Source of the DNA: Bacteroidaceae bacterium | GTDB taxonomy: Bacteria; Bacteroidota; Bacteroidia; Bacteroidales; Bacteroidaceae | NCBI GenBank assembly: GCA_017615245.1 | Contig: JAGAAL010000004.1 | Span: 1-64,000 of the forward strand | Direction of reading: 5' to 3' | DNA: 64,000 bases | Shown here: one piece after another, positions 16,989 through 26,118 of the stretch | How positions within the stretch are numbered: position 1 is the stretch's first letter | Layout of the letters: each line of letters begins with the position of its first letter | Notes under the pieces: model-generated | Databases searched by the model: none | What the model was told of the DNA's origin: nothing | The model's input: only the letters and a program-made list of their open reading frames with translations | Made by a program: the position numbers and the translations under genes

Positions 16989-18551
16989 ATGGAAGTAGTA
17001 CTGATAAAAATAGCACAAGTAGTTGCAGCATTCAGTTTGCTGATTGTATTACACGAAGGAGGTCACTTCCTCTTTGCTAAACTGTTCAAGATCCGTGTCG
17101 AGAAGTTCTTCCTCTTCTTTGACTTCCCTCTCATGACACCACGCCCACAGTTTGCTTTCCTCACCTATCGGCAAGGGAAGGTATCATTGTTGAAATATAC
17201 CAAAATCACTACCCCAAACAAATCGGAGTCTTCGGACACAGACAAGACAGCTAGCGAACCCGACTACAAGGCAAGCGCCTTCTCGGTACTCAGTTGGAAC
17301 AAGGGAAAGCTGGACATCTGCAAGTGGGAACACGGTCTCGAGCAGATTGCTGAAGAAGAAAGCAAGCAGCCTAAGTATGCTACAGAATACGGAATCGGAT
17401 GGTTGCCATTAGGCGGTTATGTCAACATCTCAGGTATGATTGACGAATCGAAGCAGCAACTTTCGTCGGAGCCAAAACCATGGGAGTTCCGCACAAAACC
17501 AGCTTGGCAGCGCCTGCTGGTGATGCTCGGAGGTATCATCGTGAACTTCATTACCGCCTTCATCATCTATATGGCAGTACTCTTCACTTGGGGAGAAAGC
17601 TATGTGAAGCCAACCGACATCACGAACGGTATGAAATTCAGCGAGGCTGCGAAAGCTGACGGTTTCGCTGACGGAGATATCATTATCAAGACGGACGGGA
17701 AGAATGTAAAGACGTGGAGCATCAATGTGCTGAGAGACATTTCCAACTCAAAAGAAGTAACCGTACTGCGCGAAGGTCAGGAAATAGCCATCAAGATGCC
17801 TGAAAAGATGAACATGTTGGAGATGGCACAAAGCAATCCTCCATACATGGACATCCTCGTACCGTTCAATATCGACAGCATCATCCCTGGCTCACCTGCC
17901 GAAGCAGCAGGACTGAAAGTGGGAGATGTCATCACGGAATTCAATGGAGAGCAGTTGAGCGACTTTAACGACTTGGTTTATCAATTAGCCGCAATGAGAG
18001 GTTCGCTCACCGAGAACTCCACGGCTGCCGACAGCCTGAAGATGAGAAGCATTGCGTTTGTGGTCAATAACAAGGACACCCTGAAAGCCGTTCTCACGCC
18101 AGAATTCACATTGGGATTCAGCAATCCTGCGCCTAAATACAATATCACGACTCAAGAATACGGACTGCTTGCGTGCATCCCTGCCGGCTTTGCATCGGGA
18201 TGGGATAAGCTCTGCAACTATGTGAACGACCTCAAATACCTCTTCTCCGCACAAGGAGCCAAGAGTGTTTCGGGCGTTATCGGTATCACGAACATCTTCC
18301 CGGAGACTTGGGATTGGCAGAAGTTCTGGTTGCTCACAGCCCTTTTGTCCATCGCTTTGGGTGTGATGAACGTATTGCCGATACCTGCCCTCGATGGCGG
18401 ACATGCCGTCTTTGCCATCTACGAGATGGTGACTCGCCGCAAGCCAAGCGACAAAGTCTTGGAGAGAGCGCAATATGTTGGTTTCGCCATCCTGATAGGT
18501 TTGCTGATATTGGCAACATGGAACGATATAACAAGATTATTAGGTTTATAA
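16989..18551 (+). CDS. rseP: Site-2 intramembrane zinc metalloprotease RseP with an enlarged cytosolic loop
   Basis: The product is 520 aa, longer than the usual ~450. Active-site HEGGH (His22, His26) lies in the first TM helix, and the second metal-binding motif NVLPIPALDGGH near the C-terminal helices. A PDZ domain is seen around SIIPGSPAEAAGLKVGDVITEFNG. Between HEGGH and GIGWLPLGGY (135-144) there is a ~100-residue charged stretch (TPNKSESSDTDKTASEPDYK) not found in the short E. coli form. It cleaves membrane-bound anti-sigma factors and signal peptides within the inner membrane. It lies 6 bases after dxr. Confidence 0.94.
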   Translation: MEVVLIKIAQVVAAFSLLIVLHEGGHFLFAKLFKIRVEKFFLFFDFPLMTPRPQFAFLTYRQGKVSLLKYTKITTPNKSESSDTDKTASEPDYKASAFSVLSWNKGKLDICKWEHGLEQIAEEESKQPKYATEYGIGWLPLGGYVNISGMIDESKQQLSSEPKPWEFRTKPAWQRLLVMLGGIIVNFITAFIIYMAVLFTWGESYVKPTDITNGMKFSEAAKADGFADGDIIIKTDGKNVKTWSINVLRDISNSKEVTVLREGQEIAIKMPEKMNMLEMAQSNPPYMDILVPFNIDSIIPGSPAEAAGLKVGDVITEFNGEQLSDFNDLVYQLAAMRGSLTENSTAADSLKMRSIAFVVNNKDTLKAVLTPEFTLGFSNPAPKYNITTQEYGLLACIPAGFASGWDKLCNYVNDLKYLFSAQGAKSVSGVIGITNIFPETWDWQKFWLLTALLSIALGVMNVLPIPALDGGHAVFAIYEMVTRRKPSDKVLERAQYVGFAILIGLLILATWNDITRLLGL

Positions 18552-18567
18552 ACAAAATCATACCGAC

Positions 18568-19182
18568 ATGAAGATACTTGCTGTAGGCATGAACTATGCT
18601 TCACACAATAAAGAGCTGAATCATACGTTATTATTACAAGATCCGGTGATTTTCTCGAAGTCTGACTCTGCATTACTGAAGAATCGGAAGCCGTTCTTCA
18701 TACCAAGTTTTGCAAAGCGATTTGATCACGAGATTGAGATTGTCGTGAAGATAAACCATGTTGGCAAGAACATCTCGGAACGATTTGCACATCGGTATTA
18801 CGATGAAATAACGGTAGGTATTGATTTCACAGCCCGCGACCTGCAAGACGAACTGACCGCAAAAGGTCTGCCTTGGGAACTCTGCAAGAGTTTCGACAAC
18901 TCAGCTGCAGTTGGAGTATTTGTTGATAAAACGACGCTCCCCGCAGTCAACAATCTGCATTTCCATCTTGACATTGACGGGCAGACAAAACAATCTGGAT
19001 ATTCGGGCGATATGATTCATTCAATCGACAAGATTATTGCCTTCGTCAGTCGGTACTTCACACTGAAAACAGGCGACCTCATCTTCACAGGTACTCCATC
19101 AGGAATAGGTCCCGTAGCAGAAGGCCAGCATCTGGAAGGATACCTTGAAGGAAACAAATTATTAGACATCAAAGTAAAATAG
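18568..19182 (+). CDS. Fumarylacetoacetate hydrolase (FAH) family protein
   Basis: The product is 204 aa. FAH-fold motifs: MNYASHNKEL at the N-terminus, VIFSKSDSALL, HEIEIVVKI (metal-binding Glu pair), GIDFTARDLQ, and the conserved LIFTGTPSGIGPV. Members hydrolyse or decarboxylate acylpyruvate-like compounds in the cytoplasm with a divalent metal. The position between rseP and porU gives no metabolic partner, so the substrate is open. Confidence 0.88.
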   Translation: MKILAVGMNYASHNKELNHTLLLQDPVIFSKSDSALLKNRKPFFIPSFAKRFDHEIEIVVKINHVGKNISERFAHRYYDEITVGIDFTARDLQDELTAKGLPWELCKSFDNSAAVGVFVDKTTLPAVNNLHFHLDIDGQTKQSGYSGDMIHSIDKIIAFVSRYFTLKTGDLIFTGTPSGIGPVAEGQHLEGYLEGNKLLDIKVK

Positions 19183-19186
19183 CAAT

Positions 19187-22100
19187 ATGATAAGACGGAT
19201 AGTAACAATAGTCCTTGTGTGTGCCTTAGCAATGCAGGCACATTCACAAAGCAGTACTGTAAGCAGGTATGCAGAACATTCAGCACTTGCTTCGGGCAAG
19301 TGGGTTAAGATTCGTGTCAAGGATGAGGGCGTATATGCCATCACCAAGAGCAAACTCCAGAAGATGGGATTCAGCAATCCTGAGAAAGTAAGCCTATATG
19401 GTTACAACCTTCCTATTCTGCCGGAAGCAAAGATTGAGAACATCAGCGACGACATGACGGAGATTCCTGTGTGGCGTCGTAGCGACGGTTCATTACTGTT
19501 CTACTCATGCGGAACCACCAAATGGCAACGTAAGAGCGGAAGTGCTTTGACGACGTTTACACGCATCAACAATCCCTACTCCTCATATATCTATTACTTT
19601 GTGACGGAGCGACAGGACGACCAGCCGGCAACCATGAGCAAAGAGACTGCCGACATAGAAGGCGATATCGAGGAAACCGTCTTGTTCCCAGAGCATTCTA
19701 TCATCGAGAAAGACGAAGTGAGCATCATCAATTCAGGTCGTACATTCTACGAGAACTACAACTACCTGAACGGAAACAAGAAGACATACACGATATCCAC
19801 AGAAGGAATTGCAGAACCGTCGGTAAGCATCAACGTCCAATTTGTTGGCACGAACGGTTCCTCATTGACTGTTACTGCAGATAGCACATCCTTCTCGCCC
19901 GTTTCCATTCGCAATACGGTAGAATATGAATATGGTATTCAGGTGAACCGCACGTTTAACTTTACAAAACCGTTAACACCTTCCTCTAAGGTGACACTCA
20001 CACATACCAGAGGGAATGGCATCTCGGGCTATCTCGATTACATTATCACCTGCTACATACGCAATTTGGACTTAACAGGCAACAACTATCTGGCATTCCG
20101 TTCTGAAGACAAAACTGCCGAGAAGAAATATGTGATTAGCGGAGCGAACCAAAACACACGCGTATGGCGTGTGACCTCACCCCAACTGACTTGCGAACTT
20201 GAAGGTACACTCAAGAATGGAACTTATACCGTTCTCACCGATCAGGATTCACCAACCCAAGAATACGTGGCTGTGAATATTGATGCCAACTTCCCCGAAC
20301 CCGACATCGTGGAAACCATCAAAAACCAAGACCTGCATGCACTCAGCAATATCGACTTGGTGATTATTGTTCCTGCCAACAACAAACTGACAGCCCAAGC
20401 ACAACGCCTTGCGGATGCTCACACGAAATACGACAGCCTCAGATGTATAGTTGTCAGAGCCGATGAGATTTACAATGAATTCTCTTCAGGAACCCCTGAT
20501 GCAACCGCCTATCGTCGATTCATGAAAATGCTGTACGACAAAGCAGAGACAGAAGCAGACCGCCCAAAGAACCTTTGCCTCTTTGGTGACGGCGTGTGGG
20601 ACAACCGAATGGTAACAACCACCATGTCGAAGAAAGACCCCGACGACTATCTATTGTGTTATGAATCCGACAACTCTTTACACCATACTGACAGCTATGT
20701 CTTAGAAGAGTATTATACCCTATTGGCCGACAACAAAGGAACCAGCCCATTGAAAGACAAACCCGATTGTGGCGTAGGACGTATTACTGTGATGACCGCC
20801 AACGAAGCTAGAAATGTCGTTGACAAGCTCATTGGGTATATTGATAATTCACATGCTGGTGCTTGGAAGAATACCATCTGCATCATGGCTGATGACGGAA
20901 ATGCAAATACCCATATCAAGGATGCTGATGGTGTAGCCAAACAAGTTGAGGCTCTTTATCCAAGTTACAGAATGAGGAAAATCTATTGGGATGCATACAA
21001 TCGAGAAGAGAGCGGTGCGGGTCATTCTTACCCCGATGCCCGTAAAGACATTGTGAATCAAATCAGCGAAGGTGCACTCATCATGAATTATACCGGACAT
21101 GGTTCCGCGTACACCTTATCACATGAGCAGGTTATCAGCAGATCCGACTTTGCAGAATGGGATTCCCCCAATCTGCCACTTTGGTTCATTGCCGCATGCG
21201 ATGTTACTCCATTCGACATGAATATTGAGAACATTGCAGAAACCGCATTATTAAACTCCAAGGGAGCCGCAGTCGGTATGATTACCACTACTCGTACCGT
21301 TTATGCTGCCCAAAACAGTAAGATAAACCAAGCTTTCATGAAAAGTGTGTTGGCGCAAAATGAAGACGGTAGGCAATATACCCTTGGTGAAGCATTGGCA
21401 AAAGCAAAAAGCGACTTGATAGGAAAAGGTTCCTTGTCGCATCGTGACTCACTCAATAAAGTGCACTATGTGCTCATTGGTGACCCCGCAATTGCACTAC
21501 CGATTCCTACTTATAAAGTAAAGGTGGACAAGGTGAACGACATCGCCGTTGAAGACAATCCGGCACAGACAATCAGTGCGGGTTCCATTGTGTCAGTACA
21601 AGGACATATCGTTGATGAGGATGGAAATGAGGCCCCTTATTTCAATGGTCTCATCACTCCTACCGTTTTCGACAACCTGGAATTCATCACTTGTAACAAC
21701 AACGCAAAGGAAGATGTAACCCCATTCCAGTTCTATGCACGCACTCGAACACTATTTGCTGGTAGCGATTCAATCAGACAGGGACAATTCAATTTCACCT
21801 TCCCTGTACCACTCGATATCAATTACTCCGACGAGAACGGCTTGATGTGCTTCTATGCCATTAACACCGAACGAGATATCGAAGCGAACGGAAACTTCCA
21901 GAATTTTGTCATCGGAGGAACAGACAGCAATATTTCAAACGATACACAAGGCCCGATATTGGTTGCTTCACTTAATGGAGAAAAGTTCTCGAATGTATTG
22001 TCAACTGATCCTACCATTAGCAATGTGTTGCAGACCTCCACGGTGCCGATGCACGAAACACCCTATTTCTTAGGTGTGATACAAGACGAGAACGGCATCA

Positions 22101-22645
22101 ACGCTACAGGAAGCGGTATCGGACATGAGATTACAGTCATTGTAGATAACGATCCGAATATGACATACGACCTGAACCGTACGTTCAAGTATGCAACAGG
22201 TACTTGGACAACAGGTTCCGTCTATTGCACTTTGCCAGAGTTGGCAAAAGGCAGACACACACTCCTATTCCGAGCATGGGATGTTTTGAACAATCCATCT
22301 ACGCTTGAGATTGAGTTTGATGTCTATCAAGGCTTAAAGCCCAACTTGCTAAGTTTGCAGATCAATAGCCCTGGTCGCAACAACATGCTTGCAGTCGTGA
22401 TTGAAAACGACCGTCCTAATTCCGCATTGAATATCGATGTCCGCATCTTTGATATGTCGGGTCGTGAAGTATGGCGAGGAGGAGAGACAGGCGTCAGCGC
22501 CTCTAACTATTACACATACACTTGCAACCTGAACGAAATGAACGGACATCTGCAACCAGGTATCTATATCTGCAAGGCCAGCATCTCTACCGGAAACGGA
22601 GAACAGGCATCCGAATCAAAAAAGTTTGTGGTCACAGCACAATAA
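19187..22645 (+). CDS. porU: Type IX secretion system sortase PorU
   Basis: The product is 1152 aa: signal peptide (VLVCALAMQAHSQ), long beta-rich N-part, gingipain-like C25 protease domain with catalytic His in MNYTGHGSAYTLSHEQ and Cys in WFIAACDVTPFD (about residues 640-680), then Ig-like domains and a CTD-like end (VRIFDMSGREVW...LQPGIYICKASIS). PorU cuts off the C-terminal signal of T9SS cargo at the cell surface and attaches cargo to A-LPS. porV follows, the same order known in Porphyromonas gingivalis. It starts 4 bases after the FAH gene. Confidence 0.95.
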   Translation: MIRRIVTIVLVCALAMQAHSQSSTVSRYAEHSALASGKWVKIRVKDEGVYAITKSKLQKMGFSNPEKVSLYGYNLPILPEAKIENISDDMTEIPVWRRSDGSLLFYSCGTTKWQRKSGSALTTFTRINNPYSSYIYYFVTERQDDQPATMSKETADIEGDIEETVLFPEHSIIEKDEVSIINSGRTFYENYNYLNGNKKTYTISTEGIAEPSVSINVQFVGTNGSSLTVTADSTSFSPVSIRNTVEYEYGIQVNRTFNFTKPLTPSSKVTLTHTRGNGISGYLDYIITCYIRNLDLTGNNYLAFRSEDKTAEKKYVISGANQNTRVWRVTSPQLTCELEGTLKNGTYTVLTDQDSPTQEYVAVNIDANFPEPDIVETIKNQDLHALSNIDLVIIVPANNKLTAQAQRLADAHTKYDSLRCIVVRADEIYNEFSSGTPDATAYRRFMKMLYDKAETEADRPKNLCLFGDGVWDNRMVTTTMSKKDPDDYLLCYESDNSLHHTDSYVLEEYYTLLADNKGTSPLKDKPDCGVGRITVMTANEARNVVDKLIGYIDNSHAGAWKNTICIMADDGNANTHIKDADGVAKQVEALYPSYRMRKIYWDAYNREESGAGHSYPDARKDIVNQISEGALIMNYTGHGSAYTLSHEQVISRSDFAEWDSPNLPLWFIAACDVTPFDMNIENIAETALLNSKGAAVGMITTTRTVYAAQNSKINQAFMKSVLAQNEDGRQYTLGEALAKAKSDLIGKGSLSHRDSLNKVHYVLIGDPAIALPIPTYKVKVDKVNDIAVEDNPAQTISAGSIVSVQGHIVDEDGNEAPYFNGLITPTVFDNLEFITCNNNAKEDVTPFQFYARTRTLFAGSDSIRQGQFNFTFPVPLDINYSDENGLMCFYAINTERDIEANGNFQNFVIGGTDSNISNDTQGPILVASLNGEKFSNVLSTDPTISNVLQTSTVPMHETPYFLGVIQDENGINATGSGIGHEITVIVDNDPNMTYDLNRTFKYATGTWTTGSVYCTLPELAKGRHTLLFRAWDVLNNPSTLEIEFDVYQGLKPNLLSLQINSPGRNNMLAVVIENDRPNSALNIDVRIFDMSGREVWRGGETGVSASNYYTYTCNLNEMNGHLQPGIYICKASISTGNGEQASESKKFVVTAQ

Positions 22646-22677
22646 AATCAAAGTTTTTGAGTTATTATATACATAAT

Positions 22678-22683
22678 AAGGTG
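22678..22683 (+). promoter_or_regulatory. Shine-Dalgarno-like site of the porV leader ORF
   Basis: AAGGTG stands 8 bases before the ATG at 22692. Good SD sites are rare in this genome. Nearly the same upstream text (GTTATTATATA, then ATAAGGTG) precedes the glycosylase gene at 54941. Confidence 0.5.
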
Positions 22684-22691
22684 TGAGCGTT

Positions 22692-22733
22692 ATGCTTCGC
22701 GCAATAACAAAACAGATAAAAAAAATAATATGA
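22692..22733 (+). CDS. Leader mini-ORF overlapping porV
   Basis: ATG at 22692 opens 13 codons (MLRAITKQIKKII) and stops with TGA at 22731-22733, sharing ATGA with the porV start at 22730. It has an AAGGTG site 8 bases upstream, whereas porV itself has only A-rich sequence. This arrangement suggests translational coupling. The peptide is basic and amphipathic. It may be a chance frame; evidence is position and the SD only. Confidence 0.45.
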   Translation: MLRAITKQIKKII

Positions 22734-23920
22734 TAAAGAGATTATTGATTGCATTCAGCATTTTGAATACTGCTTTTTGCATCACAGCACAAGCACAGGA
22801 TGTAAAGAATCAGTTTAACCCTGTGTATTATGGAGTGACTTCATTAGCTATCGCACCAGATGCACGTGGAGGTGGTATGGGTGATATTGGTGCGGCTACT
22901 GACCCGGACGTCAATTCACAGTATTGGAACCCTGCCAAGTATCCATTTACCATTAGCCGTTCGGGTGTGGCACTCAACTATACCCCTTGGTTGCGCCAGA
23001 TTGTCAATGATATCGACCTCGCAAACGTAACAGGCTATTATCGTATCGGCAACTATGACGCATTGAGTGGTTCGCTACGCTACTTCTCCCTTGGTGAAGT
23101 AACGGTATATGGAACTGAAGAGACACTGAAACCTTACGAAATGGCAGTCGATGTAGCCTACTCTCGTATGTTGAGCGAAACCTTCTCCGCAGCTGTTGCT
23201 CTGCGTTATATCTACTCCAACATGGGTCAAATGGATGATTTGACACCAGGTTCTGCATTTGCTGCCGACTTGGCCATGTATCATAACGGCTATCTGAACC
23301 TCGGAAACCGCGAATGTCAGTTGGGTTGGGGATTGAATGTCAACAACATCGGTAGTAAAATCTCCTACGATGAAGGAACGACCAGCGAGTTTATCCCTAC
23401 CAACTTACGACTGGGTGCATCCCTGATGGTTCCAATCGACGAGTACAACACCTTCAGCATCAGTGCCGATGCCAATAAGCTGTTGGTTCCTACCCGCCCT
23501 ACGATGGATCAGTACGTAAAGGAAACAGGAGCAGACGAGCAAGACTTCTCAGGATACACAAGTTGGCTGATGGACGAAGGATATTACAACATATCACCAA
23601 TCTCAGGTATATTTAAATCATTCAGCGACGCACCAAACGGCTTCAAGGAGGAGATGCAGGAGATTCAGTGGAGCGTGGGTATGGAATATGCATACAACAA
23701 CCAGTTCTTCCTTCGTGCCGGATACCACTACGAGCATCCCAACAAAGGTAACCGTAAGTACTACACCCTTGGTGCAGGTTTCAAGATGAACGTCTTCTCA
23801 ATCGATGCCGGTTATATCATTTCTGCTTCACAAAGCAATCCATTAGACCAGACCCTGCGTTTCTCACTTGCATTCGACATGGATGGCATCGGTGACATTC
23901 TCGGAAGAAAGAGAAGATAA
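22730..23920 (+). CDS. porV: Type IX secretion system outer-membrane protein PorV
   Basis: The product is 396 aa: signal peptide ending ITAQAQ, then the PorV N-terminal block NPVYYGVTSLAIAPDARGGGMGDIGAATDPDVNS and a 14-strand FadL-like barrel ending LDQTLRFSLAFDMDGIGDILGRKRR. PorV collects cargo from the SprA/Sov translocon by its C-terminal domain and hands it to PorU. It follows porU after 84 bases, an interval containing a leader mini-ORF that overlaps its start. Confidence 0.95.
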   Translation: MIKRLLIAFSILNTAFCITAQAQDVKNQFNPVYYGVTSLAIAPDARGGGMGDIGAATDPDVNSQYWNPAKYPFTISRSGVALNYTPWLRQIVNDIDLANVTGYYRIGNYDALSGSLRYFSLGEVTVYGTEETLKPYEMAVDVAYSRMLSETFSAAVALRYIYSNMGQMDDLTPGSAFAADLAMYHNGYLNLGNRECQLGWGLNVNNIGSKISYDEGTTSEFIPTNLRLGASLMVPIDEYNTFSISADANKLLVPTRPTMDQYVKETGADEQDFSGYTSWLMDEGYYNISPISGIFKSFSDAPNGFKEEMQEIQWSVGMEYAYNNQFFLRAGYHYEHPNKGNRKYYTLGAGFKMNVFSIDAGYIISASQSNPLDQTLRFSLAFDMDGIGDILGRKRR

Positions 23921-23935
23921 AAACACACGAGCAGC

Positions 23936-24439
23936 ATGAGTACGTTTCGAATCGGAATGGGATATGATGTCCACCAATTGGTCTCAGGCAGAGACCTCTG
24001 GATTGGCGGCATCAAACTCGAACACACGATGGGATTGGATGGACATAGCGATGCAGATGTCTTGATACATGCCATCTGCGATGCCCTGCTTGGCGCAGCC
24101 AACATGCGTGACATCGGCTATCATTTCCCTCCCGTCAAAGGAAATGAATTCGAGAACATTGACTCGAAGATTCTCTTACGAAAGACCGTGGAAATCATTG
24201 CACAGAAAGGCTATCATGTCGAAAATATCGATGCAACCATCTGTGCCGAACGTCCCAAGATGAATCCCCATATTCCAGAGATGCAGGCAGTATTGGCAGA
24301 ATGCATGGGAGTAGATATCGATGCAGTCAGCATCAAGGCCACCACAACAGAGCGATTAGGGTTTACGGGACGTGAAGAAGGTATCAGCGCCTATGCAGTT
24401 GCATTAATCAGTAAAGATACAGCAAACACAACAGCATAA
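23936..24439 (+). CDS. ispF: 2-C-methyl-D-erythritol 2,4-cyclodiphosphate synthase
   Basis: The product is 167 aa, trimeric family, full length. Metal-binding GMGYDVHQLV (Asp, His) and GHSDADVLIHAICDALLGAANMRDIG (His) are present, as is the C-terminal KATTTERLGFTGREEGISAYAVAL. It makes MEcPP in the MEP isoprenoid pathway. It starts 15 bases after porV. Its last 49 bases overlap the 3' end of menA on the other strand. Confidence 0.96.
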   Translation: MSTFRIGMGYDVHQLVSGRDLWIGGIKLEHTMGLDGHSDADVLIHAICDALLGAANMRDIGYHFPPVKGNEFENIDSKILLRKTVEIIAQKGYHVENIDATICAERPKMNPHIPEMQAVLAECMGVDIDAVSIKATTTERLGFTGREEGISAYAVALISKDTANTTA

Positions 24440-25314
24440 AGGAATATACCTGCTGCAGTTTTTCCTAGCACCATATTGAGAGCTTTCCCTGTGAGGGCTC
24501 TCATTTTTTGATAATTACTAAGATGCAAAGCAACATAAACGACAATAATAGGAATACCCATCCAACCTCTGCCTTCATTGACATACAGAACAAACTCAAC
24601 CGTAATCATCAGGATGGCTGCCACAAGTCCTAACCACAGATAGAGCTGCAACGCAGCTTGCTTCCCCATCCTCACCACAATCGTCTTCTTCCCGCTTTGC
24701 TTGTCCTGCTCAATATCACGGTAATTGTTCACCATCAACAGATTGTCCGTAGCAAGTCCCATCCCGATACCGGCAAAGGTCAACGGCAACGTCCAGTTGC
24801 CTGTCATCACAAGATAGGTGAATCCTACAGGGACAATACCGAAAAACAAAAGAACCAACAAGTCACCCAGTCCTATATACGAGAACTTGATGGTGTAGAG
24901 GAAACAGCCGACAACACATGCGATACCGACTATCAGTAATTCCCATCGTTGAGAGACAAACAACATCACCAATCCTACTACACAAGCTATGAGCGTACAC
25001 AGCCCTATCCCCCACCGCATTGCCTGTGGAGTAATCCATCCCTGAGCACAAGCTCGTTCGGGACCAAGACGGTCTTCACGGTCTGTTCCTTTCTTGAAAT
25101 CAAAATAATCGTTCACCAGATTGGCATCGATTTGCATGATAATGGCAAAAAATAGGCACAACAGTCCTAACGACCATGCTTGCAAATCAAGATGAGACGT
25201 ATCGGTGTAAGCTAAGGTAGCACCAACTAATACGGGAGCGATTGCTCCCGTCAGTGTTTTGGGTCTGGATGCCAACACCCATGCTTTCAGTCCATTAGTC
25301 TTCATCACTGCCAT
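24391..25314 (-). CDS. menA: 1,4-dihydroxy-2-naphthoate polyprenyltransferase
   Basis: The product is 307 aa (304 from the ATG at 25305). It is a UbiA-superfamily membrane enzyme with about nine TM segments. The first Asp-rich motif is NLVNDYFDFKKGTDREDR and the second NNYRDIEQDKQSGKKT. It attaches the prenyl tail to DHNA in menaquinone synthesis in the inner membrane. The N-terminal ASRPKTLTGAIAPVLVG is typical. The gene overlaps the upstream MORN-protein stop by 20 bases and the ispF end by 49. Confidence 0.94.
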   Translation of the reverse strand: MAVMKTNGLKAWVLASRPKTLTGAIAPVLVGATLAYTDTSHLDLQAWSLGLLCLFFAIIMQIDANLVNDYFDFKKGTDREDRLGPERACAQGWITPQAMRWGIGLCTLIACVVGLVMLFVSQRWELLIVGIACVVGCFLYTIKFSYIGLGDLLVLLFFGIVPVGFTYLVMTGNWTLPLTFAGIGMGLATDNLLMVNNYRDIEQDKQSGKKTIVVRMGKQAALQLYLWLGLVAAILMITVEFVLYVNEGRGWMGIPIIVVYVALHLSNYQKMRALTGKALNMVLGKTAAGIFLYAVVFAVSLLINATA

Positions 25315-25930
25315 CCCAATATTGGATTGTCACATTATTATTCTTTTGTTTAAATAAAGCACCGTATCCGCTTTGCTTATTATTCTGATACTTACCATAA
25401 TAATAGTTTCCGTTCGCGTAGAAATAAAGACCGTACCCCTCACGCTTGTTATCGGAGACTTCACCCACATACTTATCCCCATTCGGATATGTCAGAACCA
25501 TGAACTTGTTCTTCTCACGCATATCGGTGGACGGATTGTATTTCTGGTTGTCCTTCATAATATAAATAGGATAACCTGTGTGGAGGTCATAGGCAATGAA
25601 ATGGTCGTTTGTTCCCACTTTGGCGATGTCGGCACCTTTCTTTATGCCGAAAGCCAAGTCTCCATTACGATACAAACCGTACACCTCTCCGTCCATATCG
25701 GTATAAAACGAACCATAGCCATAGACATTACCTTCGGGCGACAACTGTCCGAAATACTGTCCATACATCGACTTCACGACGCCAGAAACATAGTTTGTCA
25801 CCTGGTCGACGAAGGCTGCCTCATACTCCACAGGTATGATGGGATACTTCTCTAATCTCACAAACTGTGCATGTACATTCAATGAAAACACTACGGACAA
25901 CACCGCTATCATCAAGAAATATTTTTTCAT
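25295..25930 (-). CDS. Exported MORN-repeat-like protein
   Basis: The product is 211 aa: signal peptide (MKKYFLMIAVLSVVFSLNVHA), then two MORN-like stretches: GNVYGYGSFYTDMDGEVYGLYRNGD (about 65-90) and YPNGDKYVGEVSDNKREGYGLYFYANGNYYYGKYQNNKQSGYGALF (about 148-195). These repeats usually mediate binding or envelope contact. It shares a promoter with menA, whose start lies inside its last codons. The cellular role is unknown. Confidence 0.75.
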   Translation of the reverse strand: MKKYFLMIAVLSVVFSLNVHAQFVRLEKYPIIPVEYEAAFVDQVTNYVSGVVKSMYGQYFGQLSPEGNVYGYGSFYTDMDGEVYGLYRNGDLAFGIKKGADIAKVGTNDHFIAYDLHTGYPIYIMKDNQKYNPSTDMREKNKFMVLTYPNGDKYVGEVSDNKREGYGLYFYANGNYYYGKYQNNKQSGYGALFKQKNNNVTIQYWDGSDED

Positions 25931-25949
25931 ACTCTTCTGTTTTACGCTG

Positions 25950-25957
25950 CAAAATTA
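25950..25957 (-). promoter_or_regulatory. -7 promoter box for the MORN-menA pair
   Basis: Minus-strand TAATTTTG, 19 bases before the ATG at 25930. Confidence 0.75.
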
Positions 25958-26053
25958 CGGATAATTAATGACTTATTCTAAGGAATTCGCCTAAAAAGTG
26001 GAATTCAAATGATAAAATAACTTAAATAATCCCGTTCTGTCTAAACTTATTCG

Positions 26054-26061
26054 TAACTTTG
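26054..26061 (+). promoter_or_regulatory. -7 promoter box for the outer-membrane beta-barrel gene
   Basis: TAACTTTG, giving a leader of about 75 nt that includes a mini-ORF before the ATG at 26142. Confidence 0.8.
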
Positions 26062-26118
26062 CATTCAATTATTTGTAGCTCTATTTGCTGCTGCTATTTA
26101 GTTAAAGGTAAAAAGATT

